From assembly GCA_900544025.1 (NCBI GenBank), contig UQTM01000005.1, positions 14,576 to 78,575 on the forward strand: a DNA stretch of 64,000 nt, in the 5' to 3' direction. The notes below the pieces were generated by a model. The model saw only the letters and a list, made by a program, of their open reading frames with translations, ran no database searches and had not been told where the DNA came from. The translations under genes were made by a program, and so were the position numbers. The DNA comes from an uncultured Odoribacter sp. (GTDB lineage: Bacteria; Bacteroidota; Bacteroidia; Bacteroidales; Marinifilaceae). Below are positions 27,086 to 35,058 of the stretch, in pieces (the first letter of the stretch is position 1; every line of letters starts with the position of its first letter).

Positions 27086-27937
27086 ATGAATTCCACAGAA
27101 GTCACTTTCGTCATCGAACCTTACTCGGAAAATATTTCCGACCTTTTAATGGCAGAGCTCGGAAATATCGGTTACGACGGTTTTGCCTACACGGATAATG
27201 GGTTTCAAGCCTATATCCCGGCAAAAGATTTCAACCTGCAAGCCATCGAACAATTAGAAATTTTTCCTTTTTTAGCCGATAATTACCGGATCACATACAC
27301 CTATCGGGAAATAGCTGCCCAGGACTGGAACAAAGTATGGGAAGAGAATTTCACCCCCATCACGGTAGATAACCGGATTTCAGTACGCGCGGGATTTCAC
27401 GATCCGATCCCCGGCATTGAATACGAAATCATTATCGAACCCAAAATGAGTTTCGGCACAGGCCACCATTCGACCACAGCCCTGATGCTGGCTACCATAC
27501 TCGAACACAAAGAGCAGATAAAAGGAAAAAGAGTATTGGATATGGGATGCGGGACAGGCATTCTTTCTATTATGGCAGCGAAAACAGGTGCTAAAGAGGT
27601 CGTCGGGATCGATATCGATGAATGGGCATACAATAATGCCATGGAAAATATGAAAAACAACGGGATCGACCAGGTCACGATCCGAATCGGGGACGCAGCC
27701 CTGTTAGCCGACGAACAGCCCTTCGATATTATTTTGGCAAATATCAACCGGAATATACTCCTGAACGACATGCCTCATTATATCTCCCGCCTGAATGCCG
27801 GAGGCTACCTGATGATGAGCGGATTTTATTTGCAGGATTTGCCTATGATACGCGACAAAGCAGAATCGTCGGGACTCCAATATAAAAGCTACAAAGAAGA
27901 TAAAAACTGGGTAGCTGTTACATTCTACAAAAATTAA
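27086..27937 (+). CDS. prmA: Ribosomal protein L11 methyltransferase
   Basis: Trimethylates ribosomal protein L11. The 283 residues form an N-terminal substrate-recognition domain (about 1-90; NSTEVTFVIEPYSENISDL, DWNKVWEENFTPITV) and a class I methyltransferase domain. Characteristic motifs are EPKMSFGTGHHSTTALML, the AdoMet loop VLDMGCGTGILSIMAAKTG, VVGIDIDEWAYNNAMENM, and the catalytic-type DIILANINRNIL. It follows the rsmF-like gene by 32 bp, so two ribosome-modification enzymes probably share one transcript. Confidence 0.95.
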   Translation: MNSTEVTFVIEPYSENISDLLMAELGNIGYDGFAYTDNGFQAYIPAKDFNLQAIEQLEIFPFLADNYRITYTYREIAAQDWNKVWEENFTPITVDNRISVRAGFHDPIPGIEYEIIIEPKMSFGTGHHSTTALMLATILEHKEQIKGKRVLDMGCGTGILSIMAAKTGAKEVVGIDIDEWAYNNAMENMKNNGIDQVTIRIGDAALLADEQPFDIILANINRNILLNDMPHYISRLNAGGYLMMSGFYLQDLPMIRDKAESSGLQYKSYKEDKNWVAVTFYKN

Positions 27938-27963
27938 TCATTACGTTAGATTTTAAACAAGCT

Positions 27964-27995
27964 CTTGTTTTATAAACAAGTTTGTGCAATCTTTG
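27964..27995 (+). promoter_or_regulatory. Probable lysC-lysA promoter
   Basis: CTTG (27964-27967) and AATCTTTG (27988-27995) are 20 bp apart. Each differs by one base from the Bacteroidetes TTTG / TAnnTTTG consensus. The lysC start is 38 bp downstream. Confidence 0.4.
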
Positions 27996-28032
27996 CCCCA
28001 CAAAAAATAACAATGTAATTTTATAACCTAAA

Positions 28033-29355
28033 ATGAAAGTTTTAAAATTCGGAGGAACTTCAGTAGGAAGTGCGGAAAGAATTCGTTCGGTTGCCCGACT
28101 GATTAACGATAACCAGCCTAAAATTGTAGTATTGTCGGCCATGTCCGGAACCACCAACACGTTGGTCGAAATAGCCAATTGTTTGTACCGGAATGAAAAG
28201 CAGGAGGCGCAGAATATCATTCACAACCTCGAAATGAACTACTATATCGTAGTTACGGAATTATTTGAAACCGAGGCTTACATACGCAGAGGAAAAGAAT
28301 TTATTCAGACCATTTTCACCTATCTCCGGTCATTTATCAATAAAGATTTCTATCCTTTACAGGAAAAAGCCATATTAGCACAGGGTGAGATCATGTCCAC
28401 CACCCTCATGCATTTTTATCTGGAAGAATGCGGCACTCCCACCACTTTATTGTCCGCGTTGGATTATATGCGTATCGATAAAGACTGTGAACCGGACTAT
28501 TTTTATATCCGGCAAAACCTGAAACGGGAACTGGCACAGCCTTCCACCCGGGAATTGATCATTACCCAGGGCTTCATCTGCCGTAACGCTTACGGGGAGA
28601 TCGATAACCTGAAACGAGGGGGCAGCGATTATTCGGCAGCTCTTGTCGGGGCAGCCGTTAAAGCCGAGGAAATTCAGATATGGACAGATATCGACGGCTT
28701 TCATAACAACGACCCCAGAGTCGTAGAAAACACCAAAGCCATCCGCCACCTATCTTTCGACGAAGCGGCAGAATTAGCGTACTTCGGAGCAAAGATCCTT
28801 CATCCCTCCAGCGTTCAGCCTGCCAAACGGGAAAATATCCCTGTCCGCTTAAAGAACACCCTTTGCCCGGAAGACGAAGGCACCCTGATCACCAAAGACA
28901 GTCCGGTACAAAATATCAAGGCGGTTGCCGCTAAAGACGGGATCACGGCCATTAAAGTGAAATCGACCAATATGTTGCTGGCTTACGGTTTTCTGCGTAA
29001 AGTGTTTGAGGTTTTCGAAGCCTGGAAAACACCGATCGACATGATCGCCACTTCGGAAGTCGCCGTTTCGCTGACGATCGACTGCACCGACCATCTGAAC
29101 GATATTATTTGTGATCTTGAACAATATGGAACAATAGAAATAGACCGGGACATGGCGATCATCTGCATCGTAGGGGATTTCGCCGCCGGGAGATCGGGTT
29201 TGGGGGCTATGGTGATGAACGCCCTGGCAGAAGTTCCTTTACGCATGATTTCTTATGGAGGCAGCGAACACAACATCTCGGTGCTCGTGAAAAATGAAGA
29301 TAAGAAAAAAGCGATGATAGACCTAAGCCAGAAACTGCTGAATGTTGAAAACTAA
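28033..29355 (+). CDS. lysC: Aspartokinase (monofunctional, ACT-regulated)
   Basis: Phosphorylates aspartate, the first step to lysine, diaminopimelate, threonine and methionine. At 440 residues it lacks a homoserine dehydrogenase half. The kinase domain begins with KVLKFGGTSVGSAERI, continues with LKRGGSDYSAALVGAAV (substrate and ATP site) and WTDIDGFHNNDPRVV, and ends with ELAYFGAKILHPSSVQPA. Two C-terminal ACT domains (about 300-440) give feedback control, as seen in GITAIKVKSTNMLLAYGFL and IICIVGDFAAGRSGLGAMV. The following gene is lysA, so the pair encodes the first and last steps of lysine synthesis and is probably lysine-regulated. Confidence 0.95.
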   Translation: MKVLKFGGTSVGSAERIRSVARLINDNQPKIVVLSAMSGTTNTLVEIANCLYRNEKQEAQNIIHNLEMNYYIVVTELFETEAYIRRGKEFIQTIFTYLRSFINKDFYPLQEKAILAQGEIMSTTLMHFYLEECGTPTTLLSALDYMRIDKDCEPDYFYIRQNLKRELAQPSTRELIITQGFICRNAYGEIDNLKRGGSDYSAALVGAAVKAEEIQIWTDIDGFHNNDPRVVENTKAIRHLSFDEAAELAYFGAKILHPSSVQPAKRENIPVRLKNTLCPEDEGTLITKDSPVQNIKAVAAKDGITAIKVKSTNMLLAYGFLRKVFEVFEAWKTPIDMIATSEVAVSLTIDCTDHLNDIICDLEQYGTIEIDRDMAIICIVGDFAAGRSGLGAMVMNALAEVPLRMISYGGSEHNISVLVKNEDKKKAMIDLSQKLLNVEN

Positions 29356-29379
29356 AGCACACACAACAATAATATCTAT

Positions 29380-30519
29380 ATGAAGCTAACAGACCAAATA
29401 CAAAACTTACAAACACCCTGTTATTACTATAACCTCGAATTATTGGAAAAAACTTTACAAACCGTAGTGAAAGAATCGGGCAAGCATGGCTTCCATGTTC
29501 ACTACGCTGTAAAGGCAAACGCCAACCCTACGCTATTAAAGATCATCGCTCGATATGGATTGGGAGCGGATTGCGTAAGCGGAAACGAAGTGTCGAGAGT
29601 TGTTGAATGTGGTTTTCCTGCGGACAAAATCGTATATGCGGGAGTGGGGAAAAGCGATAGGGAGATAGAAACAGCTTTAAGTCACGATATCTTTTGTTTC
29701 AACTGTGAATCGTTACCGGAAATTCAGGTGATCGATGAAATAGCGGGACGTATGAACAAAAAGGCACGGATCGCTTTGCGTATTAATCCGAATGTGGATG
29801 CGCACACCCATCACTACATCACCACCGGAATCGAAGAGAATAAATTCGGTATTTATTTATACGACCTGGAACGGGTAATCGATGAAATACAGCCTTTGGC
29901 CAACATCGAACTGATCGGATTGCATTTTCATATCGGCTCTCAGATCACAGATATGTCGGCATTCCAAAGTTTGTGTATCCGGGCAAACGAAATCCAGCAC
30001 AAATTACAGGAACGCCACATACAATTGCCGCACATCAATTTCGGAGGAGGATTGGGCATCGACTACAACCAACCTTACGGGGAACCGGTCGCTAATTTTG
30101 CCGATTATTTCGACACGTTCGCACAATTCTTCGAGCCCCTGCCTCATCAGCAGGTACACTTCGAACTGGGACGCTCCATTATCGCCCATTGCGGAGACCT
30201 GATTTCCAGAGTGCTTTACGTAAAAGAAGGTAAAAACCGGAAATTTGCCGTGTTGGATGCAGGAATGAACGATCTTCTACGCCCTGCCCTGTATCAGGCA
30301 TTTCATAAAATAGAAAATATCAGTTCCGACCTGCCGGAAGAGAAATACGATGTAGTAGGCCCGATCTGTGAATCATCGGACTGTTTTGGAAAAGACGTTT
30401 GCTTAAACCAAACCCGCCGCGGTGATTTGATCGTGATCCATTCTGCCGGAGCTTATGGGGAGGCAATGGCATCGCAGTACAACCTCAGAAATATGCCGGG
30501 TGTTTATTTTTCGAAATAA
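29380..30519 (+). CDS. lysA: Diaminopimelate decarboxylase
   Basis: A PLP enzyme making L-lysine from meso-diaminopimelate. Its 379 residues form an alanine-racemase-like TIM barrel with the PLP lysine in HYAVKANANPTLLKII (about residue 47), GADCVSGNEVSR, LHFHIGSQITDM and the phosphate-binding INFGGGLGIDYNQP. A C-terminal beta domain has FELGRSIIAHCGDL, CESSDCFGKD with the intersubunit Cys, and GAYGEAMASQYN. It is slightly shorter than proteobacterial LysA (about 415), mostly at the N-terminus. It starts 24 bp after lysC and ends the operon before the terminator at 30635. Confidence 0.95.
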   Translation: MKLTDQIQNLQTPCYYYNLELLEKTLQTVVKESGKHGFHVHYAVKANANPTLLKIIARYGLGADCVSGNEVSRVVECGFPADKIVYAGVGKSDREIETALSHDIFCFNCESLPEIQVIDEIAGRMNKKARIALRINPNVDAHTHHYITTGIEENKFGIYLYDLERVIDEIQPLANIELIGLHFHIGSQITDMSAFQSLCIRANEIQHKLQERHIQLPHINFGGGLGIDYNQPYGEPVANFADYFDTFAQFFEPLPHQQVHFELGRSIIAHCGDLISRVLYVKEGKNRKFAVLDAGMNDLLRPALYQAFHKIENISSDLPEEKYDVVGPICESSDCFGKDVCLNQTRRGDLIVIHSAGAYGEAMASQYNLRNMPGVYFSK

Positions 30520-30984
30520 GATAATCTATATTAAAAATAAATTCTATTTCAAAAGTAACCTATATACTTTCAGGAGATAGACCAGTTCTAAAATAAAAGT
30601 TGCATGACTCAAAAAGTTATTGCAGTAACCTAAGCGACCGGGAGATATTTTTCTTCCGGTCGTTTTTTTACATCATCTAAAATTTTATAACCGGATACTT
30701 TAAATACGCTTACATTACAAAAGCCCATCTTTCCGTTATCTTTTCAAAAATAATGTATTCCTTAAATGAAATCGTTTTTGAATATCCTAAATAATGGCTT
30801 TTAATCCGTAGCAACATCGAAAATCCACACAGATAACTTAACATTATTTTATTAATGTTAATAAATAAGTTTAATATCATCCAATGCAATTTAATTATTT
30901 TCCATTATTATGTAAATATGTTATTTTATTTTATAAATTTACTTCGATATATATAAACATTACTAACTATCAAAAGTAAACCTT
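30520..30984. other. 465-bp intergenic region before orphan lipoprotein
   Basis: It contains the lysA terminator (30635-30669). The remaining 300 bp is strongly A/T-rich without a reading frame. A TAAATTTA element (30934-30941, one mismatch to TAnnTTTG) may drive the next gene. Nothing else is recognised. Confidence 0.6.
30635..30669 (+). terminator. Terminator after lysA
   Basis: CGACCGG (30635-30641) pairs with CCGGTCG (30656-30662), followed by seven Ts. The distance from the lysA stop is 115 bp. Confidence 0.75.
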
Positions 30985-31797
30985 ATGAAAAAAAACTTTT
31001 ACTATTTGTTTTCATTGCTTTTCATAAGCATGTTTCTAATTTCATGTGAGGCTACTCAAGAAATAACGCCTACGGACAACAGTACATCCGGGATCGTCAG
31101 CAGAAGCGATGTTCCTACCCCAGGAACAAGCCCGAAATCCTTTACTCTTAACATCACCGGAGGAAACTATTCGGTAGGAATTATAAACAGATTTAATGAT
31201 CCACCTACAGTAACTATCGTTTCCCCTTCGATGTGTCCGTATTCTTATTATTATCAAATTCCAAACAACGTTACTCCAAACGTTTTCGACGTCGAAATTA
31301 TTGCAACAAACCAAAGCATGCGTTATATAGCTGGCTTCTGCGATGAAGATGGTTGCTACAGCCATGCAGATACTTATCATTATGCAGTATGTGGTAGCAG
31401 CGCTCAAAATATAACAGCAGTATTTGATCCAACTAATTGGAGACCCGATCCCCTTCCTCCAGAAGTTGATGAAGAAGGTGGCAGTGGCGAAATTCCCTCC
31501 TTATCGGAATATGCAGACGTTTCGATTACAGTAGAAGCTCCGAATATTAACGTTACAGCAGATTATATAAATCGATACGATACTTTTGTTCAAACAGCCA
31601 TTGCCGGAGTAACAGTATTAAACCAAATAAAAGTAAGTTATGGAGTAAATTTAGAACTTTACAACACCAATAGCGGTTATACAAAAATACATTTTTATGA
31701 CGGTAAGAGTACTTCCGATGTACTAATTCCACCCTTTAGCTCAATTACACAAAAGATTGTACCAACTTCAGCAACCTATTATTACCGTATTTATTAA
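30985..31797 (+). CDS. Orphan lipoprotein of unknown function
   Basis: A 270-residue protein with a lipoprotein signal (MKKNFYYLFSLLFISMFLISC, lipid-accepting Cys21). A Thr/Ser/Pro-rich stretch to about residue 50 is followed by a beta-rich N-terminal domain. That domain contains five cysteines (SPSMCPYSYYY, then GFCDEDGCYSHADTYHYAVC), which may form disulfides after export. An acidic Pro/Gly linker (LPPEVDEEGGSGEIPS, about 160) leads to a second beta-rich domain ending YYYRIY. No family is recognised. The gene is visibly more A/T-rich than its neighbours, stands alone between two terminators, and has a long spacer on each side, so it may be recently acquired or a strain-variable surface protein. 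Confidence 0.65.
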   Translation: MKKNFYYLFSLLFISMFLISCEATQEITPTDNSTSGIVSRSDVPTPGTSPKSFTLNITGGNYSVGIINRFNDPPTVTIVSPSMCPYSYYYQIPNNVTPNVFDVEIIATNQSMRYIAGFCDEDGCYSHADTYHYAVCGSSAQNITAVFDPTNWRPDPLPPEVDEEGGSGEIPSLSEYADVSITVEAPNINVTADYINRYDTFVQTAIAGVTVLNQIKVSYGVNLELYNTNSGYTKIHFYDGKSTSDVLIPPFSSITQKIVPTSATYYYRIY

Positions 31798-31818
31798 AAC
31801 GGTCATATTTTTCACATT

Positions 31819-31860
31819 AAAAATTGGAATACTTTAAATTTTAAAGGTATTCCAATTTTT
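31819..31860. terminator. Strong terminator after the orphan lipoprotein
   Basis: The 14-bp stem AAAAATTGGAATAC (31819-31832) pairs perfectly with GTATTCCAATTTTT (31847-31860). A and T runs at the two feet allow use in either direction. Confidence 0.85.
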
Positions 31861-32023
31861 ATTCTCCTTTTCTTCCAACCCTTCTTAAATCTTTCATTCG
31901 TTTTTACTTATCGTGAACATTTTATCTTTCAGCTCTTAAAGATCGAATGCTTCGGATAACTTTTTAATTGCCATACAAATAACACATTTCAACCCAGTGA
32001 GCCTATTAATCAAGATTTTTATA

Positions 32024-32031
32024 TAAGTTTG
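32024..32031 (+). promoter_or_regulatory. Bacteroidetes -7 box for the sirtuin gene
   Basis: TAAGTTTG matches TAnnTTTG. It overlaps a possible TTG start at 32029, which therefore cannot be the true start. Confidence 0.5.
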
Positions 32032-32049
32032 CAAAATCAATATATATCC

Positions 32050-32736
32050 ATGATGAAATTAATTATTTTAACAGGTGCCGGCATGAGTGCCGAAAGTGGA
32101 ATCAAAACATTCAGGGATAGCGACGGCTTATGGGAAAATTACCGGATTGAAGAAGTTTGTACTCCTGAAGCGCTCGAACGTAACCCGGAATTGGTAAACC
32201 ATTTCTACAACGAAAGGCGCAAGCAATTATATGAAGCACAACCCAATGCAGGACACATCGGATTGGCAGAACTGGAAAAATATTTCGATGTCCGGATCAT
32301 CACCCAAAATATCGACGACTTACATGAAAGGGCTGGTAGCAGCCGGGTATTACATCTCCACGGAGAACTTAAAAAAGTCAGGAGCAGCATCCATCCGGAT
32401 AAAATATACGATCTCGATGGCTGGGAACTCAAACCGGGAACCCGGTGTGAGGACGGTTCTTTGTTGCGTCCCCATGTTGTCTTTTTTGGAGAAGCCGTAC
32501 CTAATATCGAACCGGCAATCGAACTGGTAAGACAATCGGATTTGTTTGTGGTAATCGGCACCTCACTGGCTGTCTATCCTGCCGCCAGCCTGCTGCGTTA
32601 TGTACCGGAAGGTATTCCAGTGTTTCTTATCGATCCGCATATTCCCCAAGCAGTCCGGAATTCCGGAATTCATTTCATCGAGAAAACGGCCTCTGCCGGA
32701 GTAGCCGAATTGAAGCAACTATTAATAAATCAATAA
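32050..32736 (+). CDS. cobB: NAD-dependent protein deacylase, class III-like sirtuin
   Basis: Removes acyl groups from protein lysines using NAD+. The 228 residues hold the Rossmann motifs GAGMSAESGIKTFRD, TQNIDDLHERAG, the catalytic His in LHLHGEL, and VIGTSLAVYPAASLL. The FYNERRKQL segment supplies the Tyr and Arg that mark SIRT5/CobB-type desuccinylases and demalonylases. The usual two CxxC zinc pairs after HGEL are absent: the region SSIHPDKIYDLDGWELK has none and a single Cys follows. I recall the same loss in other Bacteroides sirtuins. The start is ATG 32050 or 32053; the TTG at 32029 falls in the promoter box. Confidence 0.88.
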   Translation: MMKLIILTGAGMSAESGIKTFRDSDGLWENYRIEEVCTPEALERNPELVNHFYNERRKQLYEAQPNAGHIGLAELEKYFDVRIITQNIDDLHERAGSSRVLHLHGELKKVRSSIHPDKIYDLDGWELKPGTRCEDGSLLRPHVVFFGEAVPNIEPAIELVRQSDLFVVIGTSLAVYPAASLLRYVPEGIPVFLIDPHIPQAVRNSGIHFIEKTASAGVAELKQLLINQ

Positions 32737-32793
32737 AATATACTCTTTGTCGGATGACAGAGAGCATATCTCAACCTTATCTACCAATACAAT

Positions 32794-34197
32794 ATGGCAC
32801 GAGGAAAAAAACCTTTATTAGAAAATATCGAAATTCAAAAAATTGCAGCCGAAGGTAAATCCATTGCTTATGTCGATGAGAAAGTTTTATTCGTACCGAA
32901 CACCGTCCCCGGCGACATTGTGGATGTTCAGGTTACCCGGAAGCGGAAAAGCTTTCTGGAAGGTTTTGTAGTCAGAACGCGGAAAGAATCAATTTTACGC
33001 ACTCAACCGTTTTGTCCCCATTTCGGAATCTGCGGAGGCTGCAAATGGCAAAACCTGCCTTACGAAAAACAAACCGAATTCAAGCAACAGGAAATCATCG
33101 ACAACCTAAAACGTATCGGCAAGGTAGAACTACAAAACATCCACCCGATCATCGGATCGGCACACACTCAATATTACCGGAACAAGTTAGAATTTACCTT
33201 TTCAGATAAACGTTTCTTAACCCGGGAAGAGATCGGGCAGGCCACCGACATCACCCGAACTCCCGCTGCAGGCTTTCACGTGCCGGGCTTATTCGACAAA
33301 GTGGTGGATATCGAAACCTGCTACCTGCAAGGTTCTCCTTCCAACGAAATACGGAATTTCATCAAACAATATGCAATAGAGAGAGACCTGACTTTTTACA
33401 ATATCCGGGAACAACACGGTTTTTTACGGACTCTGGTCATTCGCACCGCCTCCACCGGAGAAGTTATGGTCATCCTTGCTTTTGGAGAAGAAGACCAAAC
33501 AGAACGAAAAAATTTACTCGACGCTTTGATAAACGAATTTCCCCAAATCACGTCCCTGATGTATGTGATCAATGAAAAACAAAACGATTCATTGACCGAC
33601 CAAGAAATCATTTGCTATAAGGGACGGGATCATATCTTTGAAGAAATGGAAGGCTTAAAATTTAAGATCGGCCCAAAATCTTTTTATCAGACCAATTCGG
33701 AACAGGCTTACAATTTATATTCCAAGACCAGAGAATTAGCCGGACTTAACGGCAGCGAAACGGTCTATGATCTCTATACCGGAACAGGCACTATCGCCAA
33801 CTTTATAGCCCGGCAGGCCCAAAAAGTGATCGGAATCGAGTATGTGCCGGAAGCGATCGAAGATGCCAAAGTAAATTCAGAGCTGAACGGCATTGCGAAC
33901 ACCCTGTTCTATGCCGGAGATATGAAAGATGTTTTAAATTCCGATTTTATAGCCCGGCACGGTCATCCCGATGTTATCATTACCGACCCTCCACGGGCGG
34001 GCATGCATCCGGACGTAGTGCAAACGATCTTAAATGCAGCTCCTGAAAGAATCGTATATGTCAGCTGCAATTCCGCCACTCAGGCACGCGACCTGCAATT
34101 AATGGATACAGCCTATAAAGTGATGGCGGTACAGCCTGTGGATATGTTTCCACATACTCACCATGTAGAAAACATTGTTTTATTGCACAAAAGATAA
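32794..34197 (+). CDS. rlmD: 23S rRNA (uracil-C5-)-methyltransferase (RlmD/TrmA family)
   Basis: A 467-residue AdoMet-dependent enzyme forming 5-methyluridine in rRNA. An N-terminal TRAM domain (about 8-65; VLFVPNTVPGDIVDVQV) is followed by an iron-sulfur cluster site CPHFGICGGCKWQNL and a further Cys in ETCYLQG. The methyltransferase core has the binding segment GPKSFYQTNSEQAYNLY, AdoMet loop VYDLYTGTGTIANFIA, DPPRAGMHPDVV, and the catalytic nucleophile in YVSCNSATQARDL. Whether it targets U1939 (RlmD) or U747 (RlmC-type) cannot be settled from sequence alone. A strong terminator follows at 34228. Confidence 0.9.
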   Translation: MARGKKPLLENIEIQKIAAEGKSIAYVDEKVLFVPNTVPGDIVDVQVTRKRKSFLEGFVVRTRKESILRTQPFCPHFGICGGCKWQNLPYEKQTEFKQQEIIDNLKRIGKVELQNIHPIIGSAHTQYYRNKLEFTFSDKRFLTREEIGQATDITRTPAAGFHVPGLFDKVVDIETCYLQGSPSNEIRNFIKQYAIERDLTFYNIREQHGFLRTLVIRTASTGEVMVILAFGEEDQTERKNLLDALINEFPQITSLMYVINEKQNDSLTDQEIICYKGRDHIFEEMEGLKFKIGPKSFYQTNSEQAYNLYSKTRELAGLNGSETVYDLYTGTGTIANFIARQAQKVIGIEYVPEAIEDAKVNSELNGIANTLFYAGDMKDVLNSDFIARHGHPDVIITDPPRAGMHPDVVQTILNAAPERIVYVSCNSATQARDLQLMDTAYKVMAVQPVDMFPHTHHVENIVLLHKR

Positions 34198-34227
34198 TTC
34201 CAAAGACCAAAGTATATTGAAAATATT

Positions 34228-34260
34228 AGCCCCTGCCTCAAAAAGGCAGGGGCTGTTGTT
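34228..34260 (+). terminator. Terminator after rlmD
   Basis: AGCCCCTGCC (34228-34237) pairs perfectly with GGCAGGGGCT (34245-34254) around a 7-nt loop and is followed by GTTGTTTT. Confidence 0.85.
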
Positions 34261-34386
34261 TTCCCCGTTCTTGCTACAGACTTATTTTATCAAAGTTTCT
34301 TCCGAATATCCAATCAACATTCTCTGATAATTAAGCTGATACGTTTTCGTTCAATCTTCCTGACCTATGTAGGAATTTAAGTCATA

Positions 34387-34404
34387 AAAAAACGAACGTT
34401 TATT
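34387..34404 (+). repeat. Left inverted repeat of a putative invertible promoter
   Basis: AAAAAACGAACGTTTATT is the exact reverse complement of 34793-34810. Its core ACGAACGTTT (on this strand) is AAACGTTCGT in reverse and fits ARACGTWCGT, the core I recall for Mpi-type promoter inversion in Bacteroides fragilis. Confidence 0.8.
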
Positions 34405-34792
34405 GTTGCAAAAATTCAATCAGGCATTTTTGTTAATAAAAACAAAATGCGTTAAGAGCAAATCCAATAAATAAAGAATATTTTAACATCAATCCTAAAA
34501 ATCAATAAAATTGAGTATCAACGAATTGAATCTTGATGTAAAAAAAATCACCATTTTTTGCGCAATTAATTGTACTGTTGCTTTAATTATTCTTTTTTTT
34601 TAATTAGATTTGCAAATAAATTAATAGTAAACATGAATTTTATTAAAAGAATTTGTCGGTAATGAGGTGTTATATTAAAATCCGGTTTTCCGAAAACGTT
34701 TACAATAGGTTTTGACCTGTTTCAAAAATTTATTTAAAATTTAACAAACTCTATTTCAGAGAAAGTACTCTGGCATAGAGGTTATTCACCAT
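34405..34792. mobile_element. Putative invertible promoter segment (phase-variation switch)
   Basis: 388 bp enclosed by a perfect 18-bp inverted repeat and lacking any convincing gene. It contains a rightward promoter, TTTA (34582-34585), 19 bp, TAGATTTG (34605-34612). I found no leftward TAnnTTTG box. As drawn, the promoter faces the FAS1/SusCD/M60 operon, giving an ON state with a leader of about 440 nt. Inversion would turn it towards the end of rlmD and switch the operon OFF. The size and repeat core fit known Mpi-controlled switches. No recombinase is encoded in the window, so the invertase would be elsewhere. Confidence 0.75.
34582..34612 (+). promoter_or_regulatory. Promoter inside the invertible segment
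   Basis: The -33-like TTTA lies at 34582-34585 and the -7 box TAGATTTG at 34605-34612 with 19-bp spacing. The -7 box is a full TAnnTTTG match and the -33 box has one mismatch. Transcription would start near 34619, reading rightward out of the segment. Confidence 0.65.
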
Positions 34793-34810
34793 AATAAACG
34801 TTCGTTTTTT
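34793..34810 (-). repeat. Right inverted repeat of a putative invertible promoter
   Basis: AATAAACGTTCGTTTTTT, the exact reverse complement of 34387-34404. It carries the AAACGTTCGT core on the plus strand. Homology stops sharply on both sides of the 18 bp. Confidence 0.8.
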
Positions 34811-34860
34811 AGAGTGTTTATATCCCTGAAAACGAAGTTATTGAAAGAAAAGGAGCGGAA

Positions 34861-34998
34861 ATGAGATATCAGGTAGAACGCATGATTCCCAGGCTGTTAG
34901 ACAATGTTAACAGTGATCTATTTTCAACGATCGTGAGTTCATACTTTTTTGCCTTTATTATGAAAAACAATCATTACTATAATTTTACCCAACAATAA
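34861..34998 (+). CDS. Possible 45-residue leader protein
   Basis: An ATG at 34861 opens a 45-codon frame (MRYQVERMIPRLLDNVNSD at its start, then a hydrophobic SSYFFAFIM segment, ending NFTQQ). An AGGAG sequence sits 6 nt before the ATG, rare for this phylum where ribosome-binding sites are usually weak. The frame lies in the long leader of the predicted operon transcript, between the right repeat and the first FAS1 gene. It matches no family I know. It may be a regulatory leader peptide, a remnant gene, or chance. Confidence 0.3.
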   Translation: MRYQVERMIPRLLDNVNSDLFSTIVSSYFFAFIMKNNHYYNFTQQ

Positions 34999-35058
34999 AA
35001 CTGAAACCCAAATACTTACGTGATTTTTTTTGAATTTTGAATACTAAACAATTGATTT

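Larger units (their letters stand above)
34198..35058. other. 861-bp regulatory region upstream of the SusCD/FAS1/M60 operon
   Basis: It holds the rlmD terminator, an invertible promoter cassette bounded by 18-bp inverted repeats, and a 45-codon frame with a good ribosome-binding site. The rest is A/T-rich and shows no protein family. A GAATTTTG element at 35032-35039 (one mismatch to TAnnTTTG) is a possible second, non-inverting promoter 19 bp before the first gene. Confidence 0.7.

Noticed and set aside
34424..34450. GCATTTTTGTT / AACAAAATGC hairpin inside the invertible segment
   Set aside because: Weak A/T stem with a bulge and no T run on either strand; not called a terminator.
35032..35039. 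GAATTTTG, a one-mismatch -7 box 19 bp before the first FAS1 gene
   Set aside because: No -33 box and a mismatch at the first T, so it was not called a promoter. If real, the operon would keep some expression regardless of promoter orientation.
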